A stretch of 64,000 bases of DNA, from positions 3,580,501 to 3,644,500 of the forward strand of contig NZ_CP046620.1 of the NCBI RefSeq assembly GCF_009931615.1. The letters run 5' to 3'. The position numbers were made by a program, and so were the translations under genes. The notes below the pieces were generated by a model that searched no databases, had not been told where the DNA came from, and saw only the letters and a program-made list of their open reading frames with translations. Position 1 is the first letter of the stretch. Each line of letters begins with the position of its first letter. Source of the DNA: Algicella marina. GTDB lineage: Bacteria; Pseudomonadota; Alphaproteobacteria; Rhodobacterales; Rhodobacteraceae. Shown here one piece after another: positions 19,084 to 28,719 of this stretch.

Positions 19084-19646
19084 GGCTGATCCTCCGGCTG
19101 CGGTTTTGAGGAGAAGCCATAGAACTGCAGCAAGGAAAGCTCAAGCCTGCTGGCTTGGGAGTGGTCCCCGGCCCCGGTCATCCAGGGAGGAATGACAACC
19201 GGGCCGGGTAATGCGGGCCGCCCGGCGGCCGATGGGGGATCGGCGGACGGACGGCCCGGTCCTGCTGCCCAGGGGGGTCAGAGGGCGCAGGGTCCACTCT
19301 TGGTAGCGCGAATGCCCGCGATTGGGGGGCTGCAGGCATTCGCGCCGCACCTAACGTCGTCTTCTCAGACGAAATTCGGTGGCAAATCGAAAAACCCCGG
19401 CTGCACCGACGGGGGAAGTCGGCGCACAGAGGTGCATTCAGTCAGGCAAGCGAACAACCGTATGGAACCCTGAAAGGCATTCCATGCGATTATCCCAAGC
19501 GATCCATGCTCACTTTGAGAGTTCAAAGCGCTTTCAAATTCGCTAGGAGTACATATGCGGAAAAATAGTTAACCATAAACCGCGTAGGTTGTGTCACGCA
19601 GTTGCGTAGCTTCCTTAAGGTAAAGCGTGCGGAAGTCAGGCCGGGC
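19084..19646. other. 563-base gene-free stretch upstream of ilvD
   Basis: No convincing coding frame was found; short frames here have no homology signal or ribosome site. The left half (19140-19350) is very G+C rich and full of complementary arms (see the candidate RNA entry). CAAGCC/GGCTTG (19142-19147/19152-19157) forms a small hairpin nearest ilvD. The right half (19350-19646) contains TCGTCT/AGACGA and TGCACC/GGTGCA pairs and then turns A+T rich. It must hold the ilvD promoter and the 3' end of the luxR-type transcript. Confidence 0.6.
19159..19345. ncRNA. Candidate structured RNA (strand undecided)
   Basis: Visible pairs: closing arms GAGTGGTCCC (19159-19168) with GGGTCCACTC (19290-19299), one mismatch; GTCAT/ATGAC (19177-19181/19192-19196) with a ten-base loop; perfect nine-base ACCGGGCCG/CGGCCCGGT (19198-19206/19252-19260) enclosing GGCCGC/GCGGCC; and a separate perfect eleven-base pair GCGCGAATGCC/GGCATTCGCGC (19306-19316/19335-19345). 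Read on the minus strand, the GTCAT hairpin exposes CCTCCCT in its loop. It does not contain the conserved cores of RNase P RNA, SRP RNA or tmRNA. It may be an ilvD leader element or an independent RNA. Confidence 0.35.
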
Positions 19647-20378
19647 TCACGTCACGTAGCCGCGGATCACACCCATTCCCAGCCCGCGGATCGCCGCCGT
19701 AATCCGGTCGGTCGTGCCAAGCTTAACAAACACGCGACGGAGATAGGCGTCAACCGTGTGCGACGAAAGACCGAGAATATCGGCGATCACGGTATTGCTC
19801 TTGCCCCGCGCAACCCATTCCAGAATCTCGATTTCCCGCTGCGAAAGCGCCGGCGGCACAGGCAGGCTTTCGCGCATCAGGATGCAATAGCGCTGGTGCG
19901 CCGCCTGACAGGCGCATTGCAGGATCGTCCGCGTACCACGCCCGGTCTCGATCCTCGCTCCGCCAAAACCCAATCCGAAATAACCGTTGCGCCCACCCGG
20001 CCCGAACGCCGGTATTGCCAACCCGTCGCCAAGACCGGCCTGCGAGAGGTTGGCCAGAAAGGCGCGTTCCTTGTCGCCATGCCCGCGCTCGTTGATCACC
20101 TCCGACCAGTAGACCGGCATTTCCTGCCTGAACGCAACCGCAGGCATCGGATCGATGCGGAACAGCTTGCTGCGAATATATTTTTCGGTCCAGTCGCCGG
20201 GATATCCGTGGGAAACGACCCGCACGCGCCCTTCATCGGTGGCACCCATGGGCGGCAGGTGATGGTAGGCCACCATCGGGAATCCCATTTGCGAGCAAAA
20301 TTCGATCAGGCCCGTCCAAAGTGGCTCGGACCAGGTCGCTGCCCCTACATCCTTGAGAAAGTTTTCCAGGTCGCCCAA
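19647..20378 (-). CDS. LuxR-family autoinducer-binding regulator
   Basis: A 243-residue quorum-sensing type regulator. The N-terminal autoinducer domain keeps the acyl-homoserine-lactone contact residues in exact TraR spacing: W63, Y67, D76, P77 and W91 match TraR W57, Y61, D70, P71 and W85. The C-terminal LuxR HTH (LSQREIEILEWVARG to TVDAYLRRVFVKLG) spans about 175-235. No luxI synthase gene is in the window, so it is a LuxR solo here or works with a synthase elsewhere. It is divergent from the CPBP protease gene. Confidence 0.9.
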   Translation of the reverse strand: MGDLENFLKDVGAATWSEPLWTGLIEFCSQMGFPMVAYHHLPPMGATDEGRVRVVSHGYPGDWTEKYIRSKLFRIDPMPAVAFRQEMPVYWSEVINERGHGDKERAFLANLSQAGLGDGLAIPAFGPGGRNGYFGLGFGGARIETGRGTRTILQCACQAAHQRYCILMRESLPVPPALSQREIEILEWVARGKSNTVIADILGLSSHTVDAYLRRVFVKLGTTDRITAAIRGLGMGVIRGYVT

Positions 20379-20517
20379 GAGATTCCCCTCACATGGCTTA
20401 CCTTACGTCAATTCGTGCAAATGCAATACGTTTTGAACAGAACGCAGGTGAAATTAGTTCACTTTGCCGCTAGGTCCGGATCGGGCAGAGCGAAAGAGGC
20501 AAGAGTACGTGCAGACA

Positions 20518-21435
20518 ATGGCGGAATTCAGGGCACAGAGCGCGGCGCGGTTCGGCCGCACGCCCGTCTGGCGCATCATCCTCGGCACCGGCATCGCCGG
20601 AGGCACCTATGTCGTGCTCACGATTCTGGCCTTCGTCGCCCTCGGCGTCGTCTACATGATCTTCGATCCGGCGCGGTTGGCGCAATTTCAGGCCGGCGTG
20701 ATCGACCGCCTCTCGCTTCTCGTCCTGCTCGCGGCCTTTGCCGGTGTGCATCTCGGCGTCCTCGTGGCCGGGCTCGTGCTCCACGGCAAACCTTACCGCG
20801 CGTTCTGGGGCCAGTTACCGGCATTCCGCCCGCGGGCCTTCGCTCTCGGCACATGTCTCATTCTGCTCACCCTCTCGGTTCTTATCCTCCCCGCCATTTT
20901 CATCTCGCCGCCGGTGCCGCAGGTGCCCCTGCCCACATGGCTGTCTTTCCTGCCATTTGTCCTCATTGTCCTCCTCGTCCAGACCTCGGCGGAGGAATTG
21001 CTGTTTCGCGGTTATCTCCAGCCACTCCTCGCCAGCCGTTTCAACTCCCGCCTCGTGTGGCTGCTGCTCCCCGCGTTCCTGTTCGGTGCACTGCACTGGA
21101 AGCCGGACCCGTATGGTCCGAACGCCGCCATCGTCGTCATCGCCGCCACCCTCATGGGACTGATCGCGGGTGATGTGACGGCCCGCACCGGCAACATCTC
21201 CGCCGCCTTCGGCCTGCATTTCGGCAACAACTGTGTCGGCCTGCTGTTCCTTGCCACGCCCGGCGATCTCAGCGCCTTCGGCCTCTACCTCACGCCCATT
21301 GGCCCCGAAGACGTGCAGGCGACACGCATCGGCCTGATCGCCAATGTCGTGCTCATGGGGCTGGCCTACGGCTTGTGGCGCCTGTTCCTGCGGCGCCGAG
21401 CCCGATTGCTTTCCGGCGATGGGCCAACTATCTAG
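20518..21435 (+). CDS. CPBP-family intramembrane metalloprotease
   Basis: About 305 residues with seven or eight membrane segments. The CPBP (Abi/CAAX) motifs are present: EELLFRGYL (motif 1, EExxxR), FGALHW (motif 2) and HFGNN (motif 4 region). Family members cleave membrane-bound substrates or act in bacteriocin self-protection and signalling; the substrate is unknown. The start is not certain: ATG 20518 is used, but GTG at 20509 has a better AGAGG site. It lies divergent to the LuxR gene and 80 bases before accD. Confidence 0.82.
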   Translation: MAEFRAQSAARFGRTPVWRIILGTGIAGGTYVVLTILAFVALGVVYMIFDPARLAQFQAGVIDRLSLLVLLAAFAGVHLGVLVAGLVLHGKPYRAFWGQLPAFRPRAFALGTCLILLTLSVLILPAIFISPPVPQVPLPTWLSFLPFVLIVLLVQTSAEELLFRGYLQPLLASRFNSRLVWLLLPAFLFGALHWKPDPYGPNAAIVVIAATLMGLIAGDVTARTGNISAAFGLHFGNNCVGLLFLATPGDLSAFGLYLTPIGPEDVQATRIGLIANVVLMGLAYGLWRLFLRRRARLLSGDGPTI

Positions 21436-21515
21436 AGCAAAATCCGGGTGCGCGCCCAGCGATGCATCCGGCAAGCAGTCAAGCGGAACAGGCCGCACGG
21501 AGGAGCGAAAGCCCC

Positions 21516-22469
21516 ATGAACTGGATCTCGAATTACGTCCGCCCGAAGATCAACTCGCTGTTTTCGCGGCGGGAGGTACCGGAAAACCTGTGGACGAAAT
21601 GCGATGAGTGCGGAACCATGTTGTTCCACCGGGAATTGACGGACGCGCTGCACGTCTGCCCGAACTGCCAGCATCACATGTACATCACGCCGCAGGCCCG
21701 GTTCGCATCGCTCTTCGATGGCGGCCTCTACGTCGACATCCCCGTGCCGGAACCATTGGCCGACCCTCTGCATTTCCGCGACCAGAAACGCTATTCGGAC
21801 CGCATCCGCGACGCCCGCCGCGAATCCGGCAACCATGATGCCATGCAGATCGCCGAGGGCGACATCGGCCGCCTGAAGACGATCGTCGCCGTGCAGGACT
21901 TCAAATTCATGTCCGGCTCCATGGGCATGTTCGTTGGCAATGCCATCCTCGCCGCAGCAGAGCGGGCGATCGAACGCCGCGCGCCCCTTGTCCTGTTCTC
22001 CGCCGCCGGCGGTGCCCGCATGCAGGAGGGTATCCTTTCGCTGATGCAGATGCCGCGCACGACCGTTGCCGTGGAAATGCTGAAAGAGGCGGGCCTTCCC
22101 TATATCGTCGTGCTCACCCACGCCACCACCGGCGGCGTGACGGCCAGCTACGCGATGCTGGGTGACGTGCACCTCGCCGAACCCAACGCCCTGATCTGCT
22201 TCGCTGGTCCCCGCGTGATCGAACAGACAATCCGCGAAAGTCTGCCCGAGGGTTTTCAGCGTTCCGAGTATCTGCTGGAACACGGCATGATCGACCGTGT
22301 GGTCCAGCGCAAAGACATGCGCGAGGAGATCGGCACCCTCATCCGCCTGCTGATGAAGGAGGCACCGATGATCCACGGCGATTTGCCGACGCCGGAAAAG
22401 AGCAAGCCCGCACTGGCACCCCCGCCCCCGCCCTCGAAAGACGCGGCGGCTTCCGAAACCGGATCGTGA
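21516..22469 (+). CDS. accD: Acetyl-CoA carboxylase carboxyltransferase beta subunit
   Basis: A 317-residue AccD that with AccA transfers carboxyl from biotin to acetyl-CoA, giving malonyl-CoA for fatty-acid synthesis. The N-terminal zinc ribbon is present (CDECG and CPNCQ), followed by the crotonase-like carboxyltransferase domain ([23 protein letters not shown]). A proline/alanine-rich tail extends the C-terminus. CGGAGGAG at about 21498 supports the ATG at 21516. It overlaps folC by four bases (GTGA), the usual accD-folC pair. Confidence 0.96.
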   Translation: MNWISNYVRPKINSLFSRREVPENLWTKCDECGTMLFHRELTDALHVCPNCQHHMYITPQARFASLFDGGLYVDIPVPEPLADPLHFRDQKRYSDRIRDARRESGNHDAMQIAEGDIGRLKTIVAVQDFKFMSGSMGMFVGNAILAAAERAIERRAPLVLFSAAGGARMQEGILSLMQMPRTTVAVEMLKEAGLPYIVVLTHATTGGVTASYAMLGDVHLAEPNALICFAGPRVIEQTIRESLPEGFQRSEYLLEHGMIDRVVQRKDMREEIGTLIRLLMKEAPMIHGDLPTPEKSKPALAPPPPPSKDAAASETGS

Positions 22470-23734
22470 GCGCCGACACCAGCGACACGATCCTCACGAG
22501 GCTGATGTCGCTCCACCCCAAGGTCATCGACCTGTCGCTCGACCGCATGCACGCCATTCTGGCGGCGCTGGGCGATCCCCAGCACCGTCTGCCGCCGGTC
22601 GTGCATGTCGCCGGAACCAACGGCAAGGGTTCGACCCAGGCGATGATCCGCGCCGGGCTGGAAGGCGCGGGCCATGCCGTGCACGCCTACACCTCGCCGC
22701 ACCTCGCCCGTTTTCATGAGCGTATCCGCGTGGCCGGCAACCTCATCGCCGAGGACGATCTCGCCGCAATACTTGCCGAATGCGAGGTCGCAAACGGCGA
22801 CGAACCGATCACCTATTTCGAGATCACAACCGCCGCTGCCCTGCTGGCATTCGCCCGCTCCCCCGCGGACTTCACATTGCTGGAGGTCGGTCTCGGCGGC
22901 CGCCTCGATGCCACCAACGTCATGCGTCCGGCCCTGTCGGTCATCACCCCGGTCTCCATAGACCACCAGCAATTCCTCGGCGAGACGCTGGAGGAGATTG
23001 CCTTCGAGAAGGCGGGCATCATCAAGCCCGGTGTCCCCTGTGTCGTCACGGCGCAGGAACCCGACGCCATGGACGTCATAACCCGTCAGGGTGCGCGTAT
23101 GGGCGCACCGCTGCTTATCCAGAATCAGGACTGGCAGGTGTGGGAGGAGCGCGGCCGCCTTGTTTATCAGGACGAGCATGGGCTGGAGGATCTGCCGATG
23201 CCACGGCTTATCGGCGCCCATCAGGTCACCAATGCCGGGGCTGCCCTCGCCGCCCTCCGTCACCTTCGTACCGGCGACCTGGAGGCGGCAATGACAGACG
23301 CCCACTGGCCAGCCCGCCTCCAGCGCCTGAAGTCGGGCCCGCTGACCGATGCCGCCGGGCCCGGTGCCGAAGTCTGGCTCGACGGTGGCCACAACGCCGC
23401 TGCCGGCGAGGCGCTGGCCGAAGCCCTCACCCGACTGCCGGCGCGCCCGCTCTACATGATCTGCGGCATGCTGAAGACCAAGGACGTCCGCACGTACCTG
23501 AAGCCGTTCCGGGACGTCACCCGCGAACTCCATGCCATCTCGATCCCCGGCGAAGCGGCGACGCTGACGGCGGCGGAAACGGAAGCGGCTGCCAGCAGCA
23601 TCGGCATCCCCGCCCGACAGGCCGACAGCCCGCTCGACGCCGTCCGTCAGATCGCGGCACACCACCCCGATGCCCGCATCCTCGTCTGCGGCTCTCTCTA
23701 TCTCGCAGGCGCCGTGCTGCGGGAAAACGCCTGA
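22466..23734 (+). CDS. folC: Bifunctional dihydrofolate/folylpolyglutamate synthase
   Basis: A 422-residue Mur-ligase-like FolC adding glutamate to dihydropteroate and to folates. The P-loop is [11 protein letters not shown] near residue 50; [13 protein letters not shown] and the KAGIIKPG segment are typical. It begins with GTG inside the accD stop, so it is translationally coupled to accD. Confidence 0.95.
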   Translation: MSADTSDTILTRLMSLHPKVIDLSLDRMHAILAALGDPQHRLPPVVHVAGTNGKGSTQAMIRAGLEGAGHAVHAYTSPHLARFHERIRVAGNLIAEDDLAAILAECEVANGDEPITYFEITTAAALLAFARSPADFTLLEVGLGGRLDATNVMRPALSVITPVSIDHQQFLGETLEEIAFEKAGIIKPGVPCVVTAQEPDAMDVITRQGARMGAPLLIQNQDWQVWEERGRLVYQDEHGLEDLPMPRLIGAHQVTNAGAALAALRHLRTGDLEAAMTDAHWPARLQRLKSGPLTDAAGPGAEVWLDGGHNAAAGEALAEALTRLPARPLYMICGMLKTKDVRTYLKPFRDVTRELHAISIPGEAATLTAAETEAAASSIGIPARQADSPLDAVRQIAAHHPDARILVCGSLYLAGAVLRENA

Positions 23735-23863
23735 TCATCACCGCGCGAACCCGTAGAAGCGCGGTTCATCCCTGCTTTTCGTTGAGAAATCCATGCGGAC
23801 TGAGCTCGGCTAAACGCCGCAGCTGAAGGAATCCGCCGTCATGCACAGATCGCGACAGAGTTC

Positions 23864-24478
23864 TCAGCTCCGCCCGGCCAACGCCGCCGCCGCGCCGCCC
23901 ATGGCACAGGCGCTTACGCGATTCGCTGCCCGCATCGCTCGCGGCGTCCGCAAAAGCAGCCGCGCACGGTCCGCGGCCAGCGCCCACGCGCAATCGATCA
24001 CCGCCAGCGTTGTCACGGCGACGACGCACAGCACCGCCCACTCACGCAGGCCTGCGTCCGAAAGGTCGACCAGCGCCGGCAGCAACGCCACGTAGAAAAC
24101 CATGATCTTCGGGTTTCCCAGCGTCACCGCCATTCCGGCACCGAACATCGACAGTGGGGAAGCCTTGCGCGGCAAATCTTCGCCGGCCCCACCCACAGGC
24201 TGACGCCACATCCGGAAGGCCAGCCAGCACAGGTAGGCGATACCGGCCCATTTCAGCACCTCGAATGCGAACTGGAAACTCTGCGCCAGCGCAGACAGCC
24301 CGGCCATCGCCATGCTCAGCCAGATGACCTCGCCGACCCACATGGCCGCGAGGAAGGGCGCCACATCGCGCCAGCCGTTGGTGATCACCCGCGCCACCAG
24401 CGCAGCAATGCTGGGCCCCGGTGTCCCGGCCGCCAGGAACAGGGCCCCGGCAAAAAGCATGAGGGAGAGGGCATCCAT
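23864..24478 (-). CDS. LysE/RhtB-family amino-acid exporter
   Basis: A 204-residue inner-membrane protein with about six hydrophobic segments. It has the family N-terminal GTPGPSIAALVA and the mid-protein LGNPKIMVFYVALLP motif. Family members export basic or neutral amino acids and homoserine-type compounds; the substrate cannot be told. It stands alone on the minus strand. Confidence 0.9.
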   Translation of the reverse strand: MDALSLMLFAGALFLAAGTPGPSIAALVARVITNGWRDVAPFLAAMWVGEVIWLSMAMAGLSALAQSFQFAFEVLKWAGIAYLCWLAFRMWRQPVGGAGEDLPRKASPLSMFGAGMAVTLGNPKIMVFYVALLPALVDLSDAGLREWAVLCVVAVTTLAVIDCAWALAADRARLLLRTPRAMRAANRVSACAMGGAAAALAGRS

Positions 24479-24533
24479 CCGGACTAGCCGATGAGCCGCG
24501 AGGCCGTTGCGGGGCCCGGGCCGTCAGCCGTCA

Positions 24534-24860
24534 TCAGTGCAACTGCCCGTCAATTTCGTAGCGTCCGTCCGCCAGATGCCCGAACATCTGCTCCACTTCC
24601 GGATGCTCAACAGGCTCGCCGGTATCGTCGGAAACGAGGTTCTGCTCCGAAACATAGGCCACGTAATAGCTGGTCTCGTTCTCCGCCAGCAGGTGGTAGA
24701 ACGGCTGATCCTTGGACGGCCGGTTTTCCGGCGGGATCGACTCATACCATTCGTCGGTGTTGTCGAACGTCGGATCGACATCGAAAATCACACCGCGGAA
24801 CGGGTGAAACCGGTGGCGGACCACCTGCCCGAGGGAAAATTTGGCTGTCTGTTGTTCCAT
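24534..24860 (-). CDS. hspQ: Heat shock protein HspQ
   Basis: A 108-residue HspQ (YccV-like) protein with the hemimethylated-DNA-binding fold: FSLGQVVRHRFHPFRGVIFD then QPFYHLLAEN and YVSEQNL. In enterobacteria HspQ is a Lon substrate and specificity factor. The ATG at 24860 (MEQQTAKF) is preferred to one 15 codons earlier because it matches the family N-terminus. Confidence 0.9.
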   Translation of the reverse strand: MEQQTAKFSLGQVVRHRFHPFRGVIFDVDPTFDNTDEWYESIPPENRPSKDQPFYHLLAENETSYYVAYVSEQNLVSDDTGEPVEHPEVEQMFGHLADGRYEIDGQLH

Positions 24861-24965
24861 CTTGGCGGCCAGACTCCGGCCCCTGCCTTTATAACGCGTT
24901 GACAAGCGCCATTTATCGCGCCCATCACGGCGGAGGTCAACACTTCCCGCGAGGAACCCACCCCG

Positions 24966-25847
24966 ATGTCATTGCTACTGGAGGTGCTGCAGATCGTAGC
25001 GCCCGTGTTCTTCCTCGCCGCCATCGGTTTCGCCTGGGTGAAGGCCGGTTTCGAGTATCGCGTCCAGTTTGTCACCCGCCTCGCCATGACCCTCTCCGTA
25101 CCCTGCCTGATTTTCGTGGCGCTGGTGGAAACGGAGATTGACCCGAAGGCTCTGCGCGATACGGCCATAGCCACGCTCGTTGCCTATTCCGTCCTCGGCG
25201 CGGTCCTCTTCGGCATCTGCCGCCTCGCCCGCCTCGATGTCCGCACCTTCTGGGCACCGCTCACCTTCGGCAACACCGGCAATCTCGGCCTGCCGCTGGC
25301 GCTCTTCGCCTTCGGCTCCGAAGGTTTCGGTTTTGCCGTTGTGATCTTCGCCATCATGGCCGTCCTGTCCTTCACCATCGGCATCTATGCCGTCTCAGGC
25401 GGGGGATCGCTGATGAATGTGGTGAAGGAGCCGATCGTCGGTGCCACCCTTCTCGGCGGCGTCTTTCTCGTCATGGACTGGTCACTGCCCCAATGGTCAA
25501 TGAACACGCTGGACCTAATCGGACAGATCGCCATTCCGCTGATGCTCATCACCCTCGGCGTCGCCATTTCCCGTCTCCAGCCCGGTGCCGTCCTCCGCGC
25601 GTCCGTCCTCAGTGTCGTCAAACTCGTGCTCTGCTTCGCCATCGCCTATTGGGCGGGCCTGCAATTCGGGCTCGGTCCCGTGGCACTGGCGGTGCTGGTG
25701 TTGCAGGTCTCCACTCCCGTCGCCGTCACGTCCTACATGTTGGCGGAAAAGTACGAAGCCGACTCGACAGAGGTCGCGGGACTGGTCGTCGTATCCACGC
25801 TTCTGTGCGTCTTTGCCATTCCCGTCATCCTGGCGCTCTTTGTCTGA
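24966..25847 (+). CDS. AEC-family (auxin efflux carrier-like) transporter
   Basis: A 293-residue protein with about ten membrane helices in two inverted five-helix halves. The FGNTGNLGLPLALFAFG motif in helix 4 and the VAVTSYMLAEKY segment near the end are typical of bacterial AEC permeases. Those studied move malonate or other carboxylates; the substrate here is unknown. It follows hspQ on the opposite strand. Confidence 0.9.
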   Translation: MSLLLEVLQIVAPVFFLAAIGFAWVKAGFEYRVQFVTRLAMTLSVPCLIFVALVETEIDPKALRDTAIATLVAYSVLGAVLFGICRLARLDVRTFWAPLTFGNTGNLGLPLALFAFGSEGFGFAVVIFAIMAVLSFTIGIYAVSGGGSLMNVVKEPIVGATLLGGVFLVMDWSLPQWSMNTLDLIGQIAIPLMLITLGVAISRLQPGAVLRASVLSVVKLVLCFAIAYWAGLQFGLGPVALAVLVLQVSTPVAVTSYMLAEKYEADSTEVAGLVVVSTLLCVFAIPVILALFV

Positions 25848-25944
25848 ACACGCTTTCCCTTCACAATTGCCACAATTTGGGGCATCCTGATTATAGACGC
25901 GGAAAACCGCGCGAGAGCAGTCGACGTATTGAGGTTTACAGGCA

Positions 25945-26514
25945 ATGTACCGCTTTGCCCTACTATTTCTGCTTTTCCTGAGCGCATGTTCGGGCGGGCA
26001 GGGGCCACCGAATGACGTGGAGAACGCCTGCGCGATCAAGCGCGACAGGCCAAGCTGGTTCCGAGCGATGGAGCGGACGGAGCGGCGCCACGGCGCACCC
26101 GTTCACGTTCAGCTTGCTACCCTCTATCAGGAGAGCACGTTCCGCCCCGACGCGCGCACCCCGCGCAAATGGTTCCTCGGGTTCATTCCCAACGGACGGG
26201 TTTCCTCCGCCTACGGCTATGCTCAGGCGATCGACGGCACGTGGGACTGGTATCGCGACGAGACGGGCCGGCGCGGCGCGAAGCGCAACAACTTCCGCGA
26301 CGCATCCGACTTCATGGGCTGGTACATGGCCAAATCGCGCGAGATGAACGGAATCGCCATGCACGACGCCTACAACCAGTATCTTGCGTATCACGATGGT
26401 CATGCGGGGTACCGCCGCGGCAGCCACAATTCCAAGGGTTGGCTGCTCAGCACGGCCGCCCGGGTCGATGCTCGCGCCAAGCGCTACCAGGAACAGCTGC
26501 AATATTGCTCATGA
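25945..26514 (+). CDS. Lytic-transglycosylase-like lipoprotein
   Basis: A 189-residue protein with lipoprotein signal LLFLLFLSAC (lipid cysteine C15) and an SLT-like fold: catalytic glutamate E63 in LYQEST, then VSSAYGYAQAIDGTWDWY and AYNQYLAYHDGHAGYRRGS. It would cleave peptidoglycan glycan strands at the membrane. The catalytic domain is close to complete for a small enzyme of about 150 residues. It is monocistronic, with a LysR gene following on the same strand. Confidence 0.87.
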   Translation: MYRFALLFLLFLSACSGGQGPPNDVENACAIKRDRPSWFRAMERTERRHGAPVHVQLATLYQESTFRPDARTPRKWFLGFIPNGRVSSAYGYAQAIDGTWDWYRDETGRRGAKRNNFRDASDFMGWYMAKSREMNGIAMHDAYNQYLAYHDGHAGYRRGSHNSKGWLLSTAARVDARAKRYQEQLQYCS

Positions 26515-26610
26515 CACTTGTCGCCCCGGGCGCAAGTCATTACCTCTCAGCCAGCCCGTCGCCAATCGGTTGATTTGCGCAGTATTGGGGCGCGAAGGAG
26601 AAACAGATTA

Positions 26611-27522
26611 ATGGACAGATTGAGTGAGATGGAGGCGTTCGTCTCCGTCGTCGATCAGGGCGGATTTACCGATGCGGCCCGCAAGATGGGCATGTCGAAA
26701 TCCGCGGTTTCCAAGCATGTTTCGGCTCTGGAGGCCCGGCTTGGTGCTCGTCTTTTGAACCGCACCACCCGCCGTGTCAGCCCCACAGAAATCGGTCTCG
26801 CCTATTATGATCGCGCAAGCCAGGTACTCTCCAGCGCCTCCGAGGCGGACGAAATGGTCAACGCGATGCAGGACGCCCCGCGCGGCGCCCTGCGCGTCTC
26901 CGTTCCCGTCAGCTTCGGTATCAGCCAGATATCGGCCCGCGTCGGTAGCTTCCTCTGCGAATACCCCGACATTTCGCTGAACCTCGTCCTCGATGACCGC
27001 TTCGTCGAACTGGTGTCCGAGGGGTTCGACATGGCCATCCGCGTCGGCCATCTCGAAGACAGCACCCTGCGCGCGCGCAAACTGGCCGAGAGCCGCATCG
27101 TCATGGCCGCATCGCCGGACTACCTGCGCAAACGGGGCAAGCCCGAAAAGCTGGAAGAATTGTCCGACCACCAGCTTCTGCACTACTCCAACCTCGCCAC
27201 CGGCAACTTCTGGCGACTGCAGACGAAGAGCGGCGAGGAACGCCACGTGCGCGTTGGCGGGCGCCTGACCGCCAACAACGGAGAATCACTTCTGAAAGCC
27301 GCCGAGAGCGGTCTCGGCGTGGCCCTGCTGCCGGCTTTCATCATCGGCGACAGCCTTCAAAAGGGCCGTCTGCTGGAAGTTCTGCCGGACAATCAGAACC
27401 CGCCGCTCGGCATCTATGCCGTCTATCCGCCGGGCCGCTTCGTTCAGCCCAAGCTTCGGGCTTTCATTGATTTCCTGGTCCAGTCGTTCAAGGGCATGGG
27501 GCCAGACGACTGGCAGACTTGA
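26611..27522 (+). CDS. LysR-family transcriptional regulator (first of two)
   Basis: A 303-residue LysR regulator. The N-terminal HTH reads AFVSVVDQGGFTDAARKMG to SAVSKHVSALEARLG, followed by a substrate-binding domain starting GALRVSVPVSFG. It is closest to the DmlR/AaeR-like subgroup by general look. GAAGGAG at about 26595 fixes the ATG at 26611. No divergent target operon is visible; the next gene is another LysR regulator. Confidence 0.93.
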   Translation: MDRLSEMEAFVSVVDQGGFTDAARKMGMSKSAVSKHVSALEARLGARLLNRTTRRVSPTEIGLAYYDRASQVLSSASEADEMVNAMQDAPRGALRVSVPVSFGISQISARVGSFLCEYPDISLNLVLDDRFVELVSEGFDMAIRVGHLEDSTLRARKLAESRIVMAASPDYLRKRGKPEKLEELSDHQLLHYSNLATGNFWRLQTKSGEERHVRVGGRLTANNGESLLKAAESGLGVALLPAFIIGDSLQKGRLLEVLPDNQNPPLGIYAVYPPGRFVQPKLRAFIDFLVQSFKGMGPDDWQT

Positions 27523-27712
27523 CGCAGACAAACCTCATTCTGGGCATATAATAAGCAATTTACCTGCATTTAATCGGCCTCTGATCACATATCCGCGCAA
27601 CGGGGCCAAATCTGCCGTTGCCGGATGACAGGCGCGGCGGCGATGTCTATGTTGCACCGCATCAAGAAAGCGTCCGGCGCGGTGTGCGCATCAAACGGTG
27701 AAAGGGCAGATC

Positions 27713-28639
27713 ATGGAACTGCCATCGCAAATGCTGTTGTTTGCCAAGGTCGTGGAGGGCGGCAGTTTTTCTGCGGCTGCGCGAACGCTCGGCTATGCGC
27801 CTTCGTCGGTTTCAAAGCAGATCGCACAGTTGGAGGACAAGATCGGCCTCCGCCTGCTCACCCGTACCCAAACGGGCATCGTCCTCACCGAGGAAGGTCG
27901 CATCTTTCACCAGCGGTGCCGCGATCTCGAAGCAACGTTACAGGAAACGGAGGAACAGTTCGCTTCGATGAGCGGGCACCCCACCGGCCTTCTCCGCGTC
28001 AGTTGCACCGTCGCCTTCGGCAAGCTCCAGTTGCTGCCGGTCCTCCCGCGCTTCATGGCTGCCAACCCGGATATCGAGGTGTCGCTGTCACTGTCGGACA
28101 ATATCCTCGATCTCACGGAGGAACAGGTCGACATCGGCATCCGCTTTGCCGAGCAGATCGAGGATCCTTCAGCCATCGTCCGCAAGATCGGCGGTAGCGA
28201 CAGGGTAATCTGCGCTTCACCGGAATACCTCGCCCGCAACGGTCATCCGCAGGAACCGGAGGATCTTCAGCACCACAACTGCCTGTTGCTCTCCACCGCC
28301 CGCCGCAAGGGCGTGTGGATGCTCGTCGGTCCCAACGGCAACGAGGATGTGCGCATCTCGGGCAACCTGGAGACCGACAGCGCCGATGCGATCTACCATG
28401 CCGTAAGGGCAGGTCTCGGCGTCGCCCGCCTGTCCACCTATCTCGTCGGCGACGATATCGCCGCCGCAAGGCTGATTCACCTGCTGCCGGACTACACGCT
28501 CAAGGGATCGGATCTCATGGCGATCTTCCGGGACAAGCGCAACCTGCCACCCAAGACGCGGGTTTTCCTCGATTTTCTCATCGCGGAGTTCGGCCATGCC
28601 AAGCATTGGCGCCGGCAGGCCCTGGAAAAATCGGCCTGA
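27713..28639 (+). CDS. LysR-family transcriptional regulator (second of two)
   Basis: A 308-residue LysR regulator with HTH LFAKVVEGGSFSAAARTLG to SSVSKQIAQLEDKIG and effector domain from GLLRVSCTVAFG. It is the same subgroup as the gene before it, but the sequences differ widely, so this is not a recent duplication. ATG 27713 is preferred to GTG 27698. Its mRNA ends in the strong terminator at 28772, with a possible small RNA in the 3' region. Confidence 0.92.
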   Translation: MELPSQMLLFAKVVEGGSFSAAARTLGYAPSSVSKQIAQLEDKIGLRLLTRTQTGIVLTEEGRIFHQRCRDLEATLQETEEQFASMSGHPTGLLRVSCTVAFGKLQLLPVLPRFMAANPDIEVSLSLSDNILDLTEEQVDIGIRFAEQIEDPSAIVRKIGGSDRVICASPEYLARNGHPQEPEDLQHHNCLLLSTARRKGVWMLVGPNGNEDVRISGNLETDSADAIYHAVRAGLGVARLSTYLVGDDIAAARLIHLLPDYTLKGSDLMAIFRDKRNLPPKTRVFLDFLIAEFGHAKHWRRQALEKSA

Positions 28640-28719
28640 AATCCGCTTTGCCTCTGAGGCACATCGCCTTTTCCCAAACCTCTATGGAACACGTACCTCA
28701 GCACTGCTAGAAAACTCCT

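Noticed and set aside
19159-19345. RNase P RNA, SRP RNA or tmRNA
   Set aside because: The conserved cores (for example the universal P4 strand of RNase P RNA, the SRP GGAA tetraloop region, the tmRNA tag) are not visible.
19192-19473. Short 69- and 93-codon frames in the ilvD upstream region
   Set aside because: No ribosome site, no family motif and overlap with the self-complementary block.
23740-23765. Hairpin ACCGCGC/GCGCGGT after folC as a terminator
   Set aside because: The pair is exact, but no T run follows it; it could be chance in GC-rich DNA.
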